A program made the position numbers and the translations under genes. From Sediminibacterium sp. (GTDB lineage Bacteria > Bacteroidota > Bacteroidia > Chitinophagales > Chitinophagaceae), in assembly GCF_019264485.1 (NCBI RefSeq), contig NZ_JAHVAA010000002.1, positions 82,183 to 146,182 of the forward strand: DNA of 64,000 nt, written 5' to 3'. Shown here one piece after another: positions 54,123-62,987 of this stretch (position 1 is the stretch's first letter; the number at the start of each line of letters is the position of its first letter). The notes below the pieces were generated by a model that made no database searches, had not been told where the DNA came from, and saw only the letters and a program-made list of their open reading frames with translations.

Positions 54123-54791
54123 ATGCGCGTTATCATCACCGCCGCCACTGTAGGAGAATGGATGCCCGGTTTTCTCAACATCAATACGCTTTACACAGGT
54201 GAAAGTCAGCGCCTGAAAGTGCGTTTCCACCAGTCAGGTGTTGGTATGCTGGCCAGTGCCGTATCATTAACAAGACTGGTAAGTGAAGAAAAACCCGATT
54301 TAATTATACAAATAGGTATCGCGGGTACTTTCAATCCGAAAATGCCGTTGGGTAAAGTGGTTTTAATAAAAGAAGAAATACTGGGCGATATGGGTGTTGA
54401 GGAAGACGGTAAATGGAAAGATATTTTCGATCTGAAACTTGAAAAAAGCAGTTATCACCCTTTTGAAAAAAGAAAGCTGCCCAATCACTGGCTATCTACT
54501 TATAACCTGTTGAAACTACCTGAACTAAGCTCCATCACCGTAAATGAAATAACCACTCATCCAAAACGGATAGAACAACTCACAAAAAAATACAACCCCG
54601 ATCTTGAAAGTATGGAAGGTGCCTCTTTGCATTATGTATGTCGTGAAGCCAATATTCCTTTTATTCAGATGCGCGCCATCTCCAATTATATCGGCGAGAG
54701 AAACAAAGCCAACTGGAAAATGAAAGAAGCGCTGGAGGCATTGAATGATACATTGTTGAAGTACCTTGATAAATTGTATAAAGTAAAGTGA
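54123..54791 (+). CDS. mqnB: Futalosine hydrolase
   Basis: This 222-residue nucleoside phosphorylase-fold enzyme releases hypoxanthine or adenine from futalosine in the menaquinone (futalosine) pathway. The segments GIAGTFNPKMPLGKV (central Gly-rich loop) and ESMEGASLHYVC, with its Glu, are typical of nucleosidases of this fold. mqnD lies 117 bp downstream. The stop codon begins an AGTGAG word array. Confidence 0.85.
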   Translation: MRVIITAATVGEWMPGFLNINTLYTGESQRLKVRFHQSGVGMLASAVSLTRLVSEEKPDLIIQIGIAGTFNPKMPLGKVVLIKEEILGDMGVEEDGKWKDIFDLKLEKSSYHPFEKRKLPNHWLSTYNLLKLPELSSITVNEITTHPKRIEQLTKKYNPDLESMEGASLHYVCREANIPFIQMRAISNYIGERNKANWKMKEALEALNDTLLKYLDKLYKVK

Positions 54792-54826
54792 GTAGTGAGT
54801 GGTGAGCAGTGAGTAGTGAGCAGTGA
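54789..54826 (+). repeat. GTGAGTAGTGA-word array starting at the mqnB stop
   Basis: The TGA stop at 54789-54791 is the first of seven to eight GTGA-type words (GTGAGTAGTGAGTGGTGAGC and so on). The same words recur at 42289 and 58879-58942. Confidence 0.55.
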
Positions 54827-54908
54827 AAAGAAAGCAGAATCATATTCCTAATTTTCTCTGTAGGAGTCCTTTGGAGAAATTTTCAAATTCCCAAATTATC
54901 AAATTATC

Positions 54909-55745
54909 ATGACAATCTCCCTTGGTTTTTCCCCCTGTCCGAATGATACTTTCATTTTTGACGCACTGGTAAACCATAAGATAGATACAGAAGGACTCTC
55001 TTTTGAAGTAGTACTGGAAGATGTTCAAACCCTTAACCATTGGGCCACAGAGGGTAAATTAGATGTATCAAAAATCAGTTATGGCGTATTGCCACTGGTG
55101 CTCAATCAGTATACAGTTTTGAATAGCGGCGGTGCACTGGGCAATGGCGTTGGGCCATTACTTATTACAAAAGACCCTGAACTTCAGCTAAAAAATATTG
55201 AGCAGCTGTCCATCGCCATCCCCGGTAAAAACACAACGGCACATTTACTTTTTTCACTGGCTTATCCCAAGGCTTTAAATAAACAGTTTCATGTATTTCA
55301 TGAAATAGAAAACCTGGTATTATCCGGAGCGGTTGATGCAGGAGTTATTATTCATGAGAACCGTTTTACTTATCAGCAAAAAGGGCTACGCAAACTGACT
55401 GATCTCGGCAGTTACTGGGAAGAGCAAACCCGTTTACCAATACCGTTGGGTGGTATTGTGGCGCATCATCGTTTAACAGATATTATTGCGATACAGGTAG
55501 ATAAACTGATCCGTAAAAGCGTGGAATATGCATTTGCCCACTACCCGCATATCACAAACTATGTGAAACAACATGCACAGGAAATGAGTGAGCTGGTAAT
55601 GAAACAACATATAGATTTATATGTAAATGACTTTTCCATTGATCTCGGCACCACAGGAAAAACAGCAGTACAAAAACTACTGGAAGTTTCAGCAACTATT
55701 ACACCGGAAAATAAAAATTCAGCTCATCCTGTTTTCCTTCACTGA
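54909..55745 (+). CDS. mqnD: 1,4-dihydroxy-6-naphthoate synthase
   Basis: This 278-residue periplasmic-binding-protein-fold enzyme converts cyclic dehypoxanthine futalosine to 1,4-dihydroxy-6-naphthoate for menaquinone. The opening LGFSPCPNDTFIFDALV and the middle SYGVLPLVL and IAIPGKNTTAHLL are characteristic. It has no signal peptide. With mqnB immediately upstream it implies menaquinone made by the futalosine route; the other mqn genes are not in the window. Confidence 0.95.
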   Translation: MTISLGFSPCPNDTFIFDALVNHKIDTEGLSFEVVLEDVQTLNHWATEGKLDVSKISYGVLPLVLNQYTVLNSGGALGNGVGPLLITKDPELQLKNIEQLSIAIPGKNTTAHLLFSLAYPKALNKQFHVFHEIENLVLSGAVDAGVIIHENRFTYQQKGLRKLTDLGSYWEEQTRLPIPLGGIVAHHRLTDIIAIQVDKLIRKSVEYAFAHYPHITNYVKQHAQEMSELVMKQHIDLYVNDFSIDLGTTGKTAVQKLLEVSATITPENKNSAHPVFLH

Positions 55746-55806
55746 ATATGATTGAATTTACAATTAACAAATAAAGATTTCAGGAACCTGTATAAACCAG
55801 TCATAC

Positions 55807-56907
55807 ATGAGTACGCTTTTGAAAGACCTATATTCTCCAGCTTTTTATGAGCAATTTTCAGCTACATTAAAAAAAGCGGTTCCCGCTCTTGACAAAAAGA
55901 AATTCCAGCAGCAGATTTTCACACCTGCGTTTGAACAGTATGAGCTAAAAGAGAGAATGGCGCATACAGCGCATGTATTGCATCGTTTCTTTCCTCAAAA
56001 CTATAAAGATGCAACACCTCTACTATGTGAGTTAGTGGAACAGATTAAAGCGCACGGCCCCAAAGCCAGCAGCATTGAATACCTTTTTATTCCTGAATAC
56101 ATTTATTTATATGGCCTGGCCGACTATAACCGCTCTGTAGCTGCCATGGAAAAAATTACACAATTTATTACCTGTGAATTTGCCATCCGTCATTTCATCA
56201 TTCGCTATGAAGACCGAATGATTCCGCAGATGCTTAAGTGGTCAACACATAAAAACCGGCATGTACGCAGGCTGGCAACAGAAGGTTGCAGGCCCCGTTT
56301 ACCCTGGGCTATGGCATTACCCATGCTCAAAAAAGACCCTTCCCCTATTTTACCCATACTCGAAAACCTCAGACAGGATAGTTGTGAAGTGGTAAGAAGA
56401 AGTGTGGCCAATAACCTGAATGATATTTCAAAAGATAATCCTGCCATTGCACTACAGATAGCAAAAAAATGGAAAGGACTCGGAGAAGAAACAGATGCCA
56501 TTATCAAACATGGCCTGAGAACCTTATTAAAAGCGGGGGATGCAACGGTACTGTCTTTTTATAAACTTACTGCTGACCATTTTAAGCTCAGTCATTTCAA
56601 AATCAATACACCCGCAATATCCATCGGTGAATACCTGCAGTTTGAGTGCATGGTTGAAAACAGCAGGAGCAAGACTCAAACACTTCGTCTGGAGTATGCA
56701 ATACATTATCTTAAAAGTAATGGCACACTTTCTAAAAAAGTTTTCAAAATCAGTGAAAGAATAGTAGGAGCCGGGGAAAAAGTGAAGGTCATAAGGCGAC
56801 AAAGTTTCAAACCAATCACCACGCGTGTTTTCTACAAAGGAATTCATCAATTATCCATCATCCTGAATGGGAAAGAAAGCAAGGCGCTATCTTTTGAGTT
56901 ATCTTAA
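55807..56907 (+). CDS. AlkC-like DNA alkylation repair glycosylase
   Basis: This 366-residue protein has a HEAT-repeat DNA-binding body (about 1-245) and a beta-rich C-terminal domain of about 110 residues that fits the Ig-like domain of AlkC-type glycosylases. The segment RRLATEGCRPRLPWAMAL matches the AlkC conserved region around the base-flipping residues. It removes N3- or N7-alkylated purines in the family. The start is preceded by a 61-bp gap from mqnD. Confidence 0.82.
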   Translation: MSTLLKDLYSPAFYEQFSATLKKAVPALDKKKFQQQIFTPAFEQYELKERMAHTAHVLHRFFPQNYKDATPLLCELVEQIKAHGPKASSIEYLFIPEYIYLYGLADYNRSVAAMEKITQFITCEFAIRHFIIRYEDRMIPQMLKWSTHKNRHVRRLATEGCRPRLPWAMALPMLKKDPSPILPILENLRQDSCEVVRRSVANNLNDISKDNPAIALQIAKKWKGLGEETDAIIKHGLRTLLKAGDATVLSFYKLTADHFKLSHFKINTPAISIGEYLQFECMVENSRSKTQTLRLEYAIHYLKSNGTLSKKVFKISERIVGAGEKVKVIRRQSFKPITTRVFYKGIHQLSIILNGKESKALSFELS

Positions 56908-56912
56908 CCCCT

Positions 56913-56964
56913 AATCCTTTTTTTATAGCTCCGGATTAAAATCTGGAGCTATAAAAAAAGGATT
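56913..56964. terminator. Perfect 20-bp convergent terminator
   Basis: Arms 56913-56932 and 56945-56964 are exactly complementary around a 12-nt loop and each contains a T7/A7 run, so it can end transcripts from both sides. It lies between the AlkC-like gene and the ABC-F gene stop at 56967. Confidence 0.85.
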
Positions 56965-56966
56965 GG

Positions 56967-58859
56967 TTAGTTCATTTCACTGAGTTCGAGCCAACGCATT
57001 TCTTTTTCTTCCAGTTCGCGGGTAATGGCTGTCATACGGTCGCTGAGTTTCGAAATTTCTTCGAAGGGTAGCTCACCACGGCTCATTTGTTCGGCAATTT
57101 TTTCTTTCTCTTTTTCCAATGCCGGCAATTCTTTTTCCAGCAATTCAAATTCTCTCTTCTCTTTAAAACTCATTTTCCTCTTGGCCGCAGTTTCATTGAT
57201 TTTCGACCCGTTTTCTTCCTGCTTTTTATCGGCTGTTATTGGCGGTGCTTCTGTAGCTAACTGTTCCTGTGTTTTCTGCCAGATTCGGTACTGTGTATAG
57301 TTTCCGGGAAAATCTCTTACTTCTCCTTCGCCTTCAAAAACAAAGAGATGGTCTACCAGTCTGTCCATAAAATAACGGTCGTGCGAAACAATCATCACAC
57401 AGCCCTGGTAATCGCTTAAGAAATTTTCCAGCACAGCCAGTGTGGGCAGGTCGAGATCATTGGTAGGTTCATCCAGTACCAGAAAATTCGGATTACGAAA
57501 TAGAATGGTGAGTAATTGCAGGCGTTTTTTCTCGCCCCCGCTTAAAGATGATAAATAGGTGTATTGCTTATCTGGTGGGAACAGGAACAACTCAAGAAAC
57601 TGGGCAGCACTTAAACTTCCACCCTTGGCCAGTGGAAAGCTTTCTGCAAAACTTTTTACGTATTCAATAACACGCAGGTCATCTTTTATCTGTAAGCCCT
57701 GTTGAGAGAAGTTACCAAAAATGACGGTGTCGCCAATATTGACTTTACCACTGTCGGCCGTTTCAAGTTGTTGAATGATATTGAGAAAAGTAGACTTACC
57801 CACACCATTCTTCCCAATCACTCCTATTCTTTCTCCTTTGGTAAAAGTATAATCAAACCCTTTGAGGATGGGCAGTTCACCATAGGATTTATATACTTTT
57901 TTCATCTCCACCACTTTGCCCCCCAACCTGCTCATTTTAATATCCAGTTGCAGTTTGGCTTCTTCTATTTTCTGTTTGGCCCTTGCTTCTACTTCATAAA
58001 AATTATCCTGTCTGCTCTTGCTTTTGGTGGTGCGGGCCTTGGGTTGTTTTCGCATCCATTCCAGTTCTTTCCGGTACTGGTTGCGGGCCTTGTCAATACT
58101 GGCCAGTTCACTGTCTATACGGGCGGCTTTTTTCTCCATATAGTTTTCGTAGTCGCCCTTGTACACATACATATTTTCCCGTTCCAGTTCCCATATTTCA
58201 TTACAGACTGCATCTAAAAAATAGCGGTCGTGGGTTACCAGTAATAGGGTGATATTTTCTGCATTCAGGTAATGTTCCAGCCACTCAATCATCTCTACAT
58301 CGAGGTGATTGGTGGGTTCATCCATCATCAGTAAAGTGTGTTTATGCTCAAACCCAATATCGATCAATGTTTTGGCCAATGCCACCCGTTTACGCTGACC
58401 TCCGCTTAAATTTTTTACAGGATTTTGCAGGTGGTGTATATTGAGTTTACCCAGAATCTGTTTCACTTTGGCTTCAAAATCCCAGGCACCCAGTTCATCC
58501 ATTTGTACAACAGATTCAGCAATCAGGTGGCCGTCTTCCGATTCAGCCGCTGCCTCATAGGCACGGATGGCTGTTATGATTGGATGTTCGAGGTGAAAAA
58601 TATTCTCCAGTACCGAGCGGTCTTCATCAAATAAAGGCTCCTGTTCAAAGAGGGCTACTGTAACTTCTTTGTTGATCCAGCATTTACCTTCATCAGCGGT
58701 CTCTTGTCCGGCGAGAATACGCAACAGGGTAGATTTACCGACCCCATTCCTGGCAATCAGTGCAATTTTATCGCCTTCATTGATGTGAAAAGAAATATTA
58801 CTAAACAGCGGATTGATACCATAACTCTTGGTAAGCCCCTCAACAGACACGTAATGCAT
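56967..58859 (-). CDS. ABC-F family ATPase (Uup-like)
   Basis: This 630-residue soluble ATPase has two nucleotide-binding domains. The first has Walker A ARNGVGKST (residues 36-44), the signature LSGGQRKRVAL and the acidic DEPTNHLD; the second has GKNGVGKST, LSGGEKKRLQL and DEPTNDLD. A charged C-terminal coiled coil (about 555-630) resembles Uup. ABC-F proteins act on ribosomes; Uup in particular affects transposon excision and ribosome function. The exact subgroup role is inferred. Confidence 0.9.
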   Translation of the reverse strand: MHYVSVEGLTKSYGINPLFSNISFHINEGDKIALIARNGVGKSTLLRILAGQETADEGKCWINKEVTVALFEQEPLFDEDRSVLENIFHLEHPIITAIRAYEAAAESEDGHLIAESVVQMDELGAWDFEAKVKQILGKLNIHHLQNPVKNLSGGQRKRVALAKTLIDIGFEHKHTLLMMDEPTNHLDVEMIEWLEHYLNAENITLLLVTHDRYFLDAVCNEIWELERENMYVYKGDYENYMEKKAARIDSELASIDKARNQYRKELEWMRKQPKARTTKSKSRQDNFYEVEARAKQKIEEAKLQLDIKMSRLGGKVVEMKKVYKSYGELPILKGFDYTFTKGERIGVIGKNGVGKSTFLNIIQQLETADSGKVNIGDTVIFGNFSQQGLQIKDDLRVIEYVKSFAESFPLAKGGSLSAAQFLELFLFPPDKQYTYLSSLSGGEKKRLQLLTILFRNPNFLVLDEPTNDLDLPTLAVLENFLSDYQGCVMIVSHDRYFMDRLVDHLFVFEGEGEVRDFPGNYTQYRIWQKTQEQLATEAPPITADKKQEENGSKINETAAKRKMSFKEKREFELLEKELPALEKEKEKIAEQMSRGELPFEEISKLSDRMTAITRELEEKEMRWLELSEMN

Positions 58860-58878
58860 GGGGCAAAGATAGGGAGGA

Positions 58879-58942
58879 GTGAGTAGTGAGGAGTCAGTAG
58901 TGAGTAAAGAATCTGCTTCACTACTGACTCCTCACTACTCAC
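58879..58942. terminator. Perfect 25-bp hairpin of GTGAGTAGTGA words
   Basis: Arms 58879-58903 and 58918-58942 are exactly complementary around a 14-nt loop. The minus-strand side starts at the DUF1080 stop (58946-58948). It probably ends the DUF1080 transcript before the ABC-F gene. Confidence 0.75.
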
Positions 58943-58945
58943 TTC

Positions 58946-59674
58946 TCACAGCCTCCTGATCCTTATTTCCCTGAACCATGCTTCACCTCCATGGTCCTGC
59001 AAGGCAATATGCCCGGATTTTACGCTGCCATAAGCAGCTATATCTTTCCATTTTCCATTGGCCTTGTTCTTCTGCCAGTTTTCATCCCATAAAGTGTACT
59101 CCACTACTTTTTTCTCATTGAGCCAGTGTTGAACTTTACCCTGGTTAACTATAATACGTGTATGGTTCCATTCACCTGCCGCTTTGGTGGCATCTTCTGC
59201 AGGTGTATTCATGGCATAATTGGCGGCGGTTTTCTGCCAGTCTTCCAGTTTAGATGGATATCCTTTGTCATCAATCAACTGATATTCCGGTCCGCTATGA
59301 AAACTGGAAGGATAGGCTTCCGATACCAGGTATAAAATACCGCTATTGGCACCTGAAGCAATTTTCCATTCAATAGAAAATTCAAAATTTTCAAACTGCT
59401 CTTCGGTAATCAGATCGGCATGTTGTGTATTACCATCTTTATTCCCTTTGCAATACAATATGCCATCTTTCACTGACCATGACCCGGATAGCTTATTCTG
59501 ATAATTTCTCCATCCGTCCAGTGACTTTCCATTAAACAAATTTTTCCAGCCTTTTTGCGATTGATCTCGCTTACTGGCAATTGTAGTGAAGATGGTTTTC
59601 TCTTTGGGTGCAGCTCCTATTACTACACCTCCGCTTACGATAAGGCAAGCCTGCAGAAACATATGGTTCGACAT
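58946..59674 (-). CDS. DUF1080 (3-keto-disaccharide hydrolase-like) protein
   Basis: This 242-residue exported protein has a hydrophobic N-terminus (about residues 4-20) and a lectin-like concanavalin-fold DUF1080 domain. The opening GWKNLFNGKSLDGWRNY is the hallmark of that family, and later WDENWQ and GEAWFREIRIR strands fit. Some members bind or cleave 3-keto-sugars. The protein ends the cluster with the ABC-F gene but in its own transcript. I take the ATG at 59674 instead of the TTG at 59680. Confidence 0.85.
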   Translation of the reverse strand: MSNHMFLQACLIVSGGVVIGAAPKEKTIFTTIASKRDQSQKGWKNLFNGKSLDGWRNYQNKLSGSWSVKDGILYCKGNKDGNTQHADLITEEQFENFEFSIEWKIASGANSGILYLVSEAYPSSFHSGPEYQLIDDKGYPSKLEDWQKTAANYAMNTPAEDATKAAGEWNHTRIIVNQGKVQHWLNEKKVVEYTLWDENWQKNKANGKWKDIAAYGSVKSGHIALQDHGGEAWFREIRIRRL

Positions 59675-59711
59675 GCGCAACAGTTAGTTTGGTTTTGGGA
59701 AGATAGGGAGA

Positions 59712-59826
59712 AATAGTCAATAGCTGATAGTCGATGGCGAATAGCAGATGGTAAAGGGTGAATGAGCCATTTCTACTCAGTAAAACCAGAAAACCATGGG
59801 CTATAAACTATCAGCCATTGGCTATC
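59712..59826. repeat. Imperfect ATAGCTGATAGT-word inverted repeat before ispH
   Basis: ATAGCTGATAGT (about 59723-59734) and ACTATCAGCCATTGGCTAT near 59807-59825 pair imperfectly. The same style of word array as at 49109 and 53445, but weaker. A TATCTTTG box (59830-59837) follows directly before the ispH ATG. Confidence 0.4.
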
Positions 59827-59841
59827 CCTTATCTTTGCTAT

Positions 59842-61065
59842 ATGAAGCAGTTCAATGTGCCTGTTGGCTATAGGAGTCCGCTGATCGGGAGCATCAAGCA
59901 GAGAAGAAAAGAGGAGGATAAACTCAAGAAAGATTTTTCGCCCACTTTGCTTGATCTGGGCCCACTGCAGATTTATCTGGCGCGTCATTTCGGTTTTTGT
60001 TATGGTGTGGAGAATGCCATAGAAATTGCTTTTCGTACCATTGAAGAAAACCCCGACAAACGCATTTTCCTGTTGAGTGAAATGATTCATAATCCACAGG
60101 TGAATGCTGATTTACTGGCCAGGGGTGTACAGTTTTTACAGGATACCAAGGGTAAACAACTGATTGCTTTCGACAGTTTAACAAAAGATGATGTGGTAAT
60201 CATTCCTGCATTTGGTACCACGCTCGAAATCGAATCTATTCTTACTGAAAAAGGTATTCCTACAGAAAAATACAATACTACCTGCCCCTTTGTAGAAAAA
60301 GTATGGAACCGTAGTGAACAGATCGCCAAAAAAGGGTACAGTATTGTGGTTCATGGCAAGCCTCAACATGAAGAAACCAGGGCCACATTTTCTCATGCAT
60401 CTTATCATACCCCCACTGTGGTGGTGAATGATATGGCAGAAACCATTGAACTCGCAAAATATATTACCGGAGAAAAAAATACAGCCGATTTTTATACGGA
60501 GTTCAAGGGTCGTTATTCTGATGGATTTAATATTGAAAAAGACCTGCAACGCATTGGTGTGGTTAACCAGACCACTCAACTGGCAACAGATACACAAGCC
60601 ATTTCAGATTACCTGAAAGCTGTTTTTATTCGTCATTTCAAGCTAACAGCAGCAAGCATTGCCGATCGTTTTGCAGATACAAGGGATACACTCTGTTATG
60701 CCACCAACGATAACCAGACAGCCGTTACCGGTATGCTGGCCAATACCAGGGCCGATCTGGCCATTGTTATAGGTGGTTATAACAGCAGCAACTCCTCACA
60801 CCTTGTTGAACTATGTGAAGAAAAACTACCCACTTATTTTATTGATGCTGCCGATAAACTCCTGAGTAAAACAGAAATACTTAACCGTAACTGGCGGACA
60901 AAAGAACAGACCAACATTCATAACTACCTGCCCGAACAAAACCAGGTACACATACTTATGACCAGTGGCGCCAGTTGTCCGGATGCGGTGGTAGAAGACG
61001 TTATCAGAAAATTAGCTTCATTTTACCAGACAGAAGAGCAGTTATCTGCCTATATCATTCCTTAA
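59842..61065 (+). CDS. ispH: HMBPP reductase, long form
   Basis: This 407-residue iron-sulfur enzyme makes IPP and DMAPP at the end of the MEP isoprenoid pathway. Cluster Cys are C53 (FGFCYGVENAI), C148 (NTTCPFVEKVW) and C379 (SGASCPDAV). The catalytic HGKPQHEET and VNQTTQLA segments are present. The length of about 400 residues resembles the long plant/cyanobacterial form and not the short E. coli form of about 316. The frame begins 28 codons upstream, but the ATG at 59842 starts the conserved region. Confidence 0.93.
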   Translation: MKQFNVPVGYRSPLIGSIKQRRKEEDKLKKDFSPTLLDLGPLQIYLARHFGFCYGVENAIEIAFRTIEENPDKRIFLLSEMIHNPQVNADLLARGVQFLQDTKGKQLIAFDSLTKDDVVIIPAFGTTLEIESILTEKGIPTEKYNTTCPFVEKVWNRSEQIAKKGYSIVVHGKPQHEETRATFSHASYHTPTVVVNDMAETIELAKYITGEKNTADFYTEFKGRYSDGFNIEKDLQRIGVVNQTTQLATDTQAISDYLKAVFIRHFKLTAASIADRFADTRDTLCYATNDNQTAVTGMLANTRADLAIVIGGYNSSNSSHLVELCEEKLPTYFIDAADKLLSKTEILNRNWRTKEQTNIHNYLPEQNQVHILMTSGASCPDAVVEDVIRKLASFYQTEEQLSAYIIP

Positions 61066-61080
61066 ATATTCACCATTTAT

Positions 61081-61407
61081 ATGAACTGGGTATTACTCAT
61101 TATTGCCGGTTTATTTGAAGTAGGTTTTGCCGCCTGTCTCGGGAAAGCAAGACTTGCAACAGGTATGAGCGTTGCCTGGTGGTACACGGGTTTTGTGGTT
61201 TGTTTAACCATCAGCATGTTATTACTGATTAAAGCCACACAGGAACTACCTATTGGTACAGCTTATGCTGTATGGACAGGTATTGGTGCGGTTGGTACTG
61301 TAATTGTGGGTATTATTTTCTTTAAGGAACCGGCAGATTTCTGGCGCTTGTTTTTCATCACTACACTGATTGCATCTATAGTAGGACTCAAAGTTGTATC
61401 TCACTAA
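61081..61407 (+). CDS. SMR-family exporter (Gdx/SugE-like)
   Basis: This 108-residue protein has four membrane helices and the key Glu13 (GLFEVGFAA) that couples substrate to protons. The LPIGTAYAVWTGIGAVG and GLKVVSH segments match the guanidinium-exporter branch (Gdx, formerly SugE) more than the multidrug EmrE branch. It begins 15 bp after ispH and probably shares its transcript. No room exists for a guanidine riboswitch. Confidence 0.88.
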   Translation: MNWVLLIIAGLFEVGFAACLGKARLATGMSVAWWYTGFVVCLTISMLLLIKATQELPIGTAYAVWTGIGAVGTVIVGIIFFKEPADFWRLFFITTLIASIVGLKVVSH

Positions 61408-61541
61408 TTGCTTCTGCGAAAACTCCTTGTCCGCATGTTTACTACGGCGAATTAATTTGTTATTTAACGCTGAGAACATGAGTTAACAACGTTTACGCAG
61501 CGGTTATAAACAGGCAAATCTGTATATTTAGTATAGATTAT

Positions 61542-62177
61542 ATGCAACAAAAAATAAAACCCGAAATCTGGTGGACGGCGCTGATTGGTTGCCTGTTTGC
61601 ATGGACAGGTATCGGTATTCAGTTATATGATACCCTGCAAACGAGTCGGTTATCTGTGCCGGGTACACTGGTTAAATTTTTCAGTTATTTTACCATACTC
61701 ACCAATCTGCTGGTGGCGCTTTATTTTAGTGCAATTGTATTTGCTACAGATGCAGCTATTGGTAAGTTTTTCAGGAAATATGCCTGTAGTACAGCTATTG
61801 CCGTTTATATTTTAGTAGTGGGTATTATCTATAATGTTAGCCTGAGAAGTATCTGGACTTTTACCGGCTGGGCGAAAATATCCAATGAGTTATTACATAC
61901 TGTTACACCTGCTTATTTTTTGATTTACTGGTTTTTTATTACAGAGAAAGAGAAACTTTTTTTCAGCACGATCTTCTATTGGATGATATACCCCTTATTT
62001 TATCTTATTCATACCCTGATCAGGGGAACTATTGTTCATTCCTACCCATATCCTTTCATTGACGTAAATGCACTTGGTTATAGCAAGGTTATATTGAATT
62101 GTTTGGGAGTGGCTGTACTCTTTTTTTTACTGTTTATTATATTTATTGTAATTGGCAACCGTTTAAAACGGAATTAG
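61542..62177 (+). CDS. Pr6Pr-family membrane protein
   Basis: This 211-residue protein has about six helices and the arrangement of the Pr6Pr family: FFSYFTILTNLLVALYFS, NVSLRSIW, NELLHTVTPAYFLIYWFF and FYLIHTLIRG are typical family segments. No function is established for the family. It is separated from the SMR gene by 134 bp. Confidence 0.8.
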   Translation: MQQKIKPEIWWTALIGCLFAWTGIGIQLYDTLQTSRLSVPGTLVKFFSYFTILTNLLVALYFSAIVFATDAAIGKFFRKYACSTAIAVYILVVGIIYNVSLRSIWTFTGWAKISNELLHTVTPAYFLIYWFFITEKEKLFFSTIFYWMIYPLFYLIHTLIRGTIVHSYPYPFIDVNALGYSKVILNCLGVAVLFFLLFIIFIVIGNRLKRN

Positions 62178-62540
62178 TTTTTTACTTAGTTCTTTTATGT
62201 AAAAAGTTAGACTTATGATAATACCCCCTTTCAAACATAAAGTAAGTTCCAAAACAAACAGACCAAACTATTTTCCTTTATAACAAATTGTCGGCCTCAC
62301 TTCAGTTGCAGTATGCTTACACCTGCGCAAATGCATAAACAGTCGAAGTCAGCTATTAAAACGTGGGAAAAACAATGGCTGGCATGAATTAGATAATTAT
62401 ATTTATTCACCTATTATAAATCAGTCAACCTTTATTAGGACTAGGCAGAGCATAAAAAAACCACCCCATTTTATGGAGTGGTTTTTAATTTTTCTAAATC
62501 GTTTTATTTAGGAAATCCCCCTTTGCTGAAGGATGTTAAT
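62178..62540. other. Intergenic region before the Rhs locus end
   Basis: Apart from the terminator at 62456-62486 it contains no recognisable gene. A 25-codon frame at 62313-62387 has no recognised product. Confidence 0.5.
62456..62486. terminator. Convergent hairpin terminator
   Basis: Left arm AAAAACCACCCCAT and right arm ATGGAGTGGTTTTT pair with a single mismatch. It ends in T5 on the plus strand and A5 on the minus strand, between Pr6Pr and the leftward membrane gene. Confidence 0.75.
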
Positions 62541-62987
62541 CTATCTATTGAAAAAAATAATTTGAACCCATACCAATATTATTGGCAGGAACATAGAAAG
62601 TAGGAAATAGATAAGAAAGAGCTTACCGTTGTAGTACTTGTAGTTATGCAAGATTCTTTCATATCTTTTATTTCTAAAAATCAAAAAATAATTAATAATA
62701 ATGCAAGGAAGGATAAATAGGAATATATATGCCAACAAATTATTAATACGAGTAGACAAAAAAGCGAAATTAATTTTATAGAAATAAGTTTGAAAAACAA
62801 ATTTTTCTAAAATCGTCATAATCAAAATGAAGTTTGCTGACATAGCCAAAGTCATAAATATCATAGTTCCTACTTGCCAACTTTCCTTGTTAGTAGATTG
62901 TAATCTAGCTCTCTTAATACAATCTGACCATATCCTATAATATAAATTTAACATCTCTATTTTAATTAATCGTTGTATTAATACCAT
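62541..62987 (-). CDS. Small membrane protein overlapping the Rhs gene end
   Basis: I do not recognise this 148-residue protein. It has about four hydrophobic segments and no signal peptide. The ATG at 62987 lies 10 bp inside the end of the Rhs gene, giving translational coupling, while an ATG at 62954 would give 137 residues. Small genes coupled to Rhs tip regions often encode immunity proteins, which would fit, but no family match supports it. Confidence 0.65.
   Translation of the reverse strand: MVLIQRLIKIEMLNLYYRIWSDCIKRARLQSTNKESWQVGTMIFMTLAMSANFILIMTILEKFVFQTYFYKINFAFLSTRINNLLAYIFLFILPCIIINYFLIFRNKRYERILHNYKYYNGKLFLIYFLLSMFLPIILVWVQIIFFNR

Noticed and set aside
58739..58765. Ala in place of Gly at the first Walker A of the ABC-F ATPase (ARNGVGKST)
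   Set aside because: Many Bacteroidota ABC-F proteins have Ala at this place, so it is not a defect.
62313..62387. 25-codon frame MLTPAQMHKQSK
   Set aside because: Short and without a match or neighbours that need it; likely chance.
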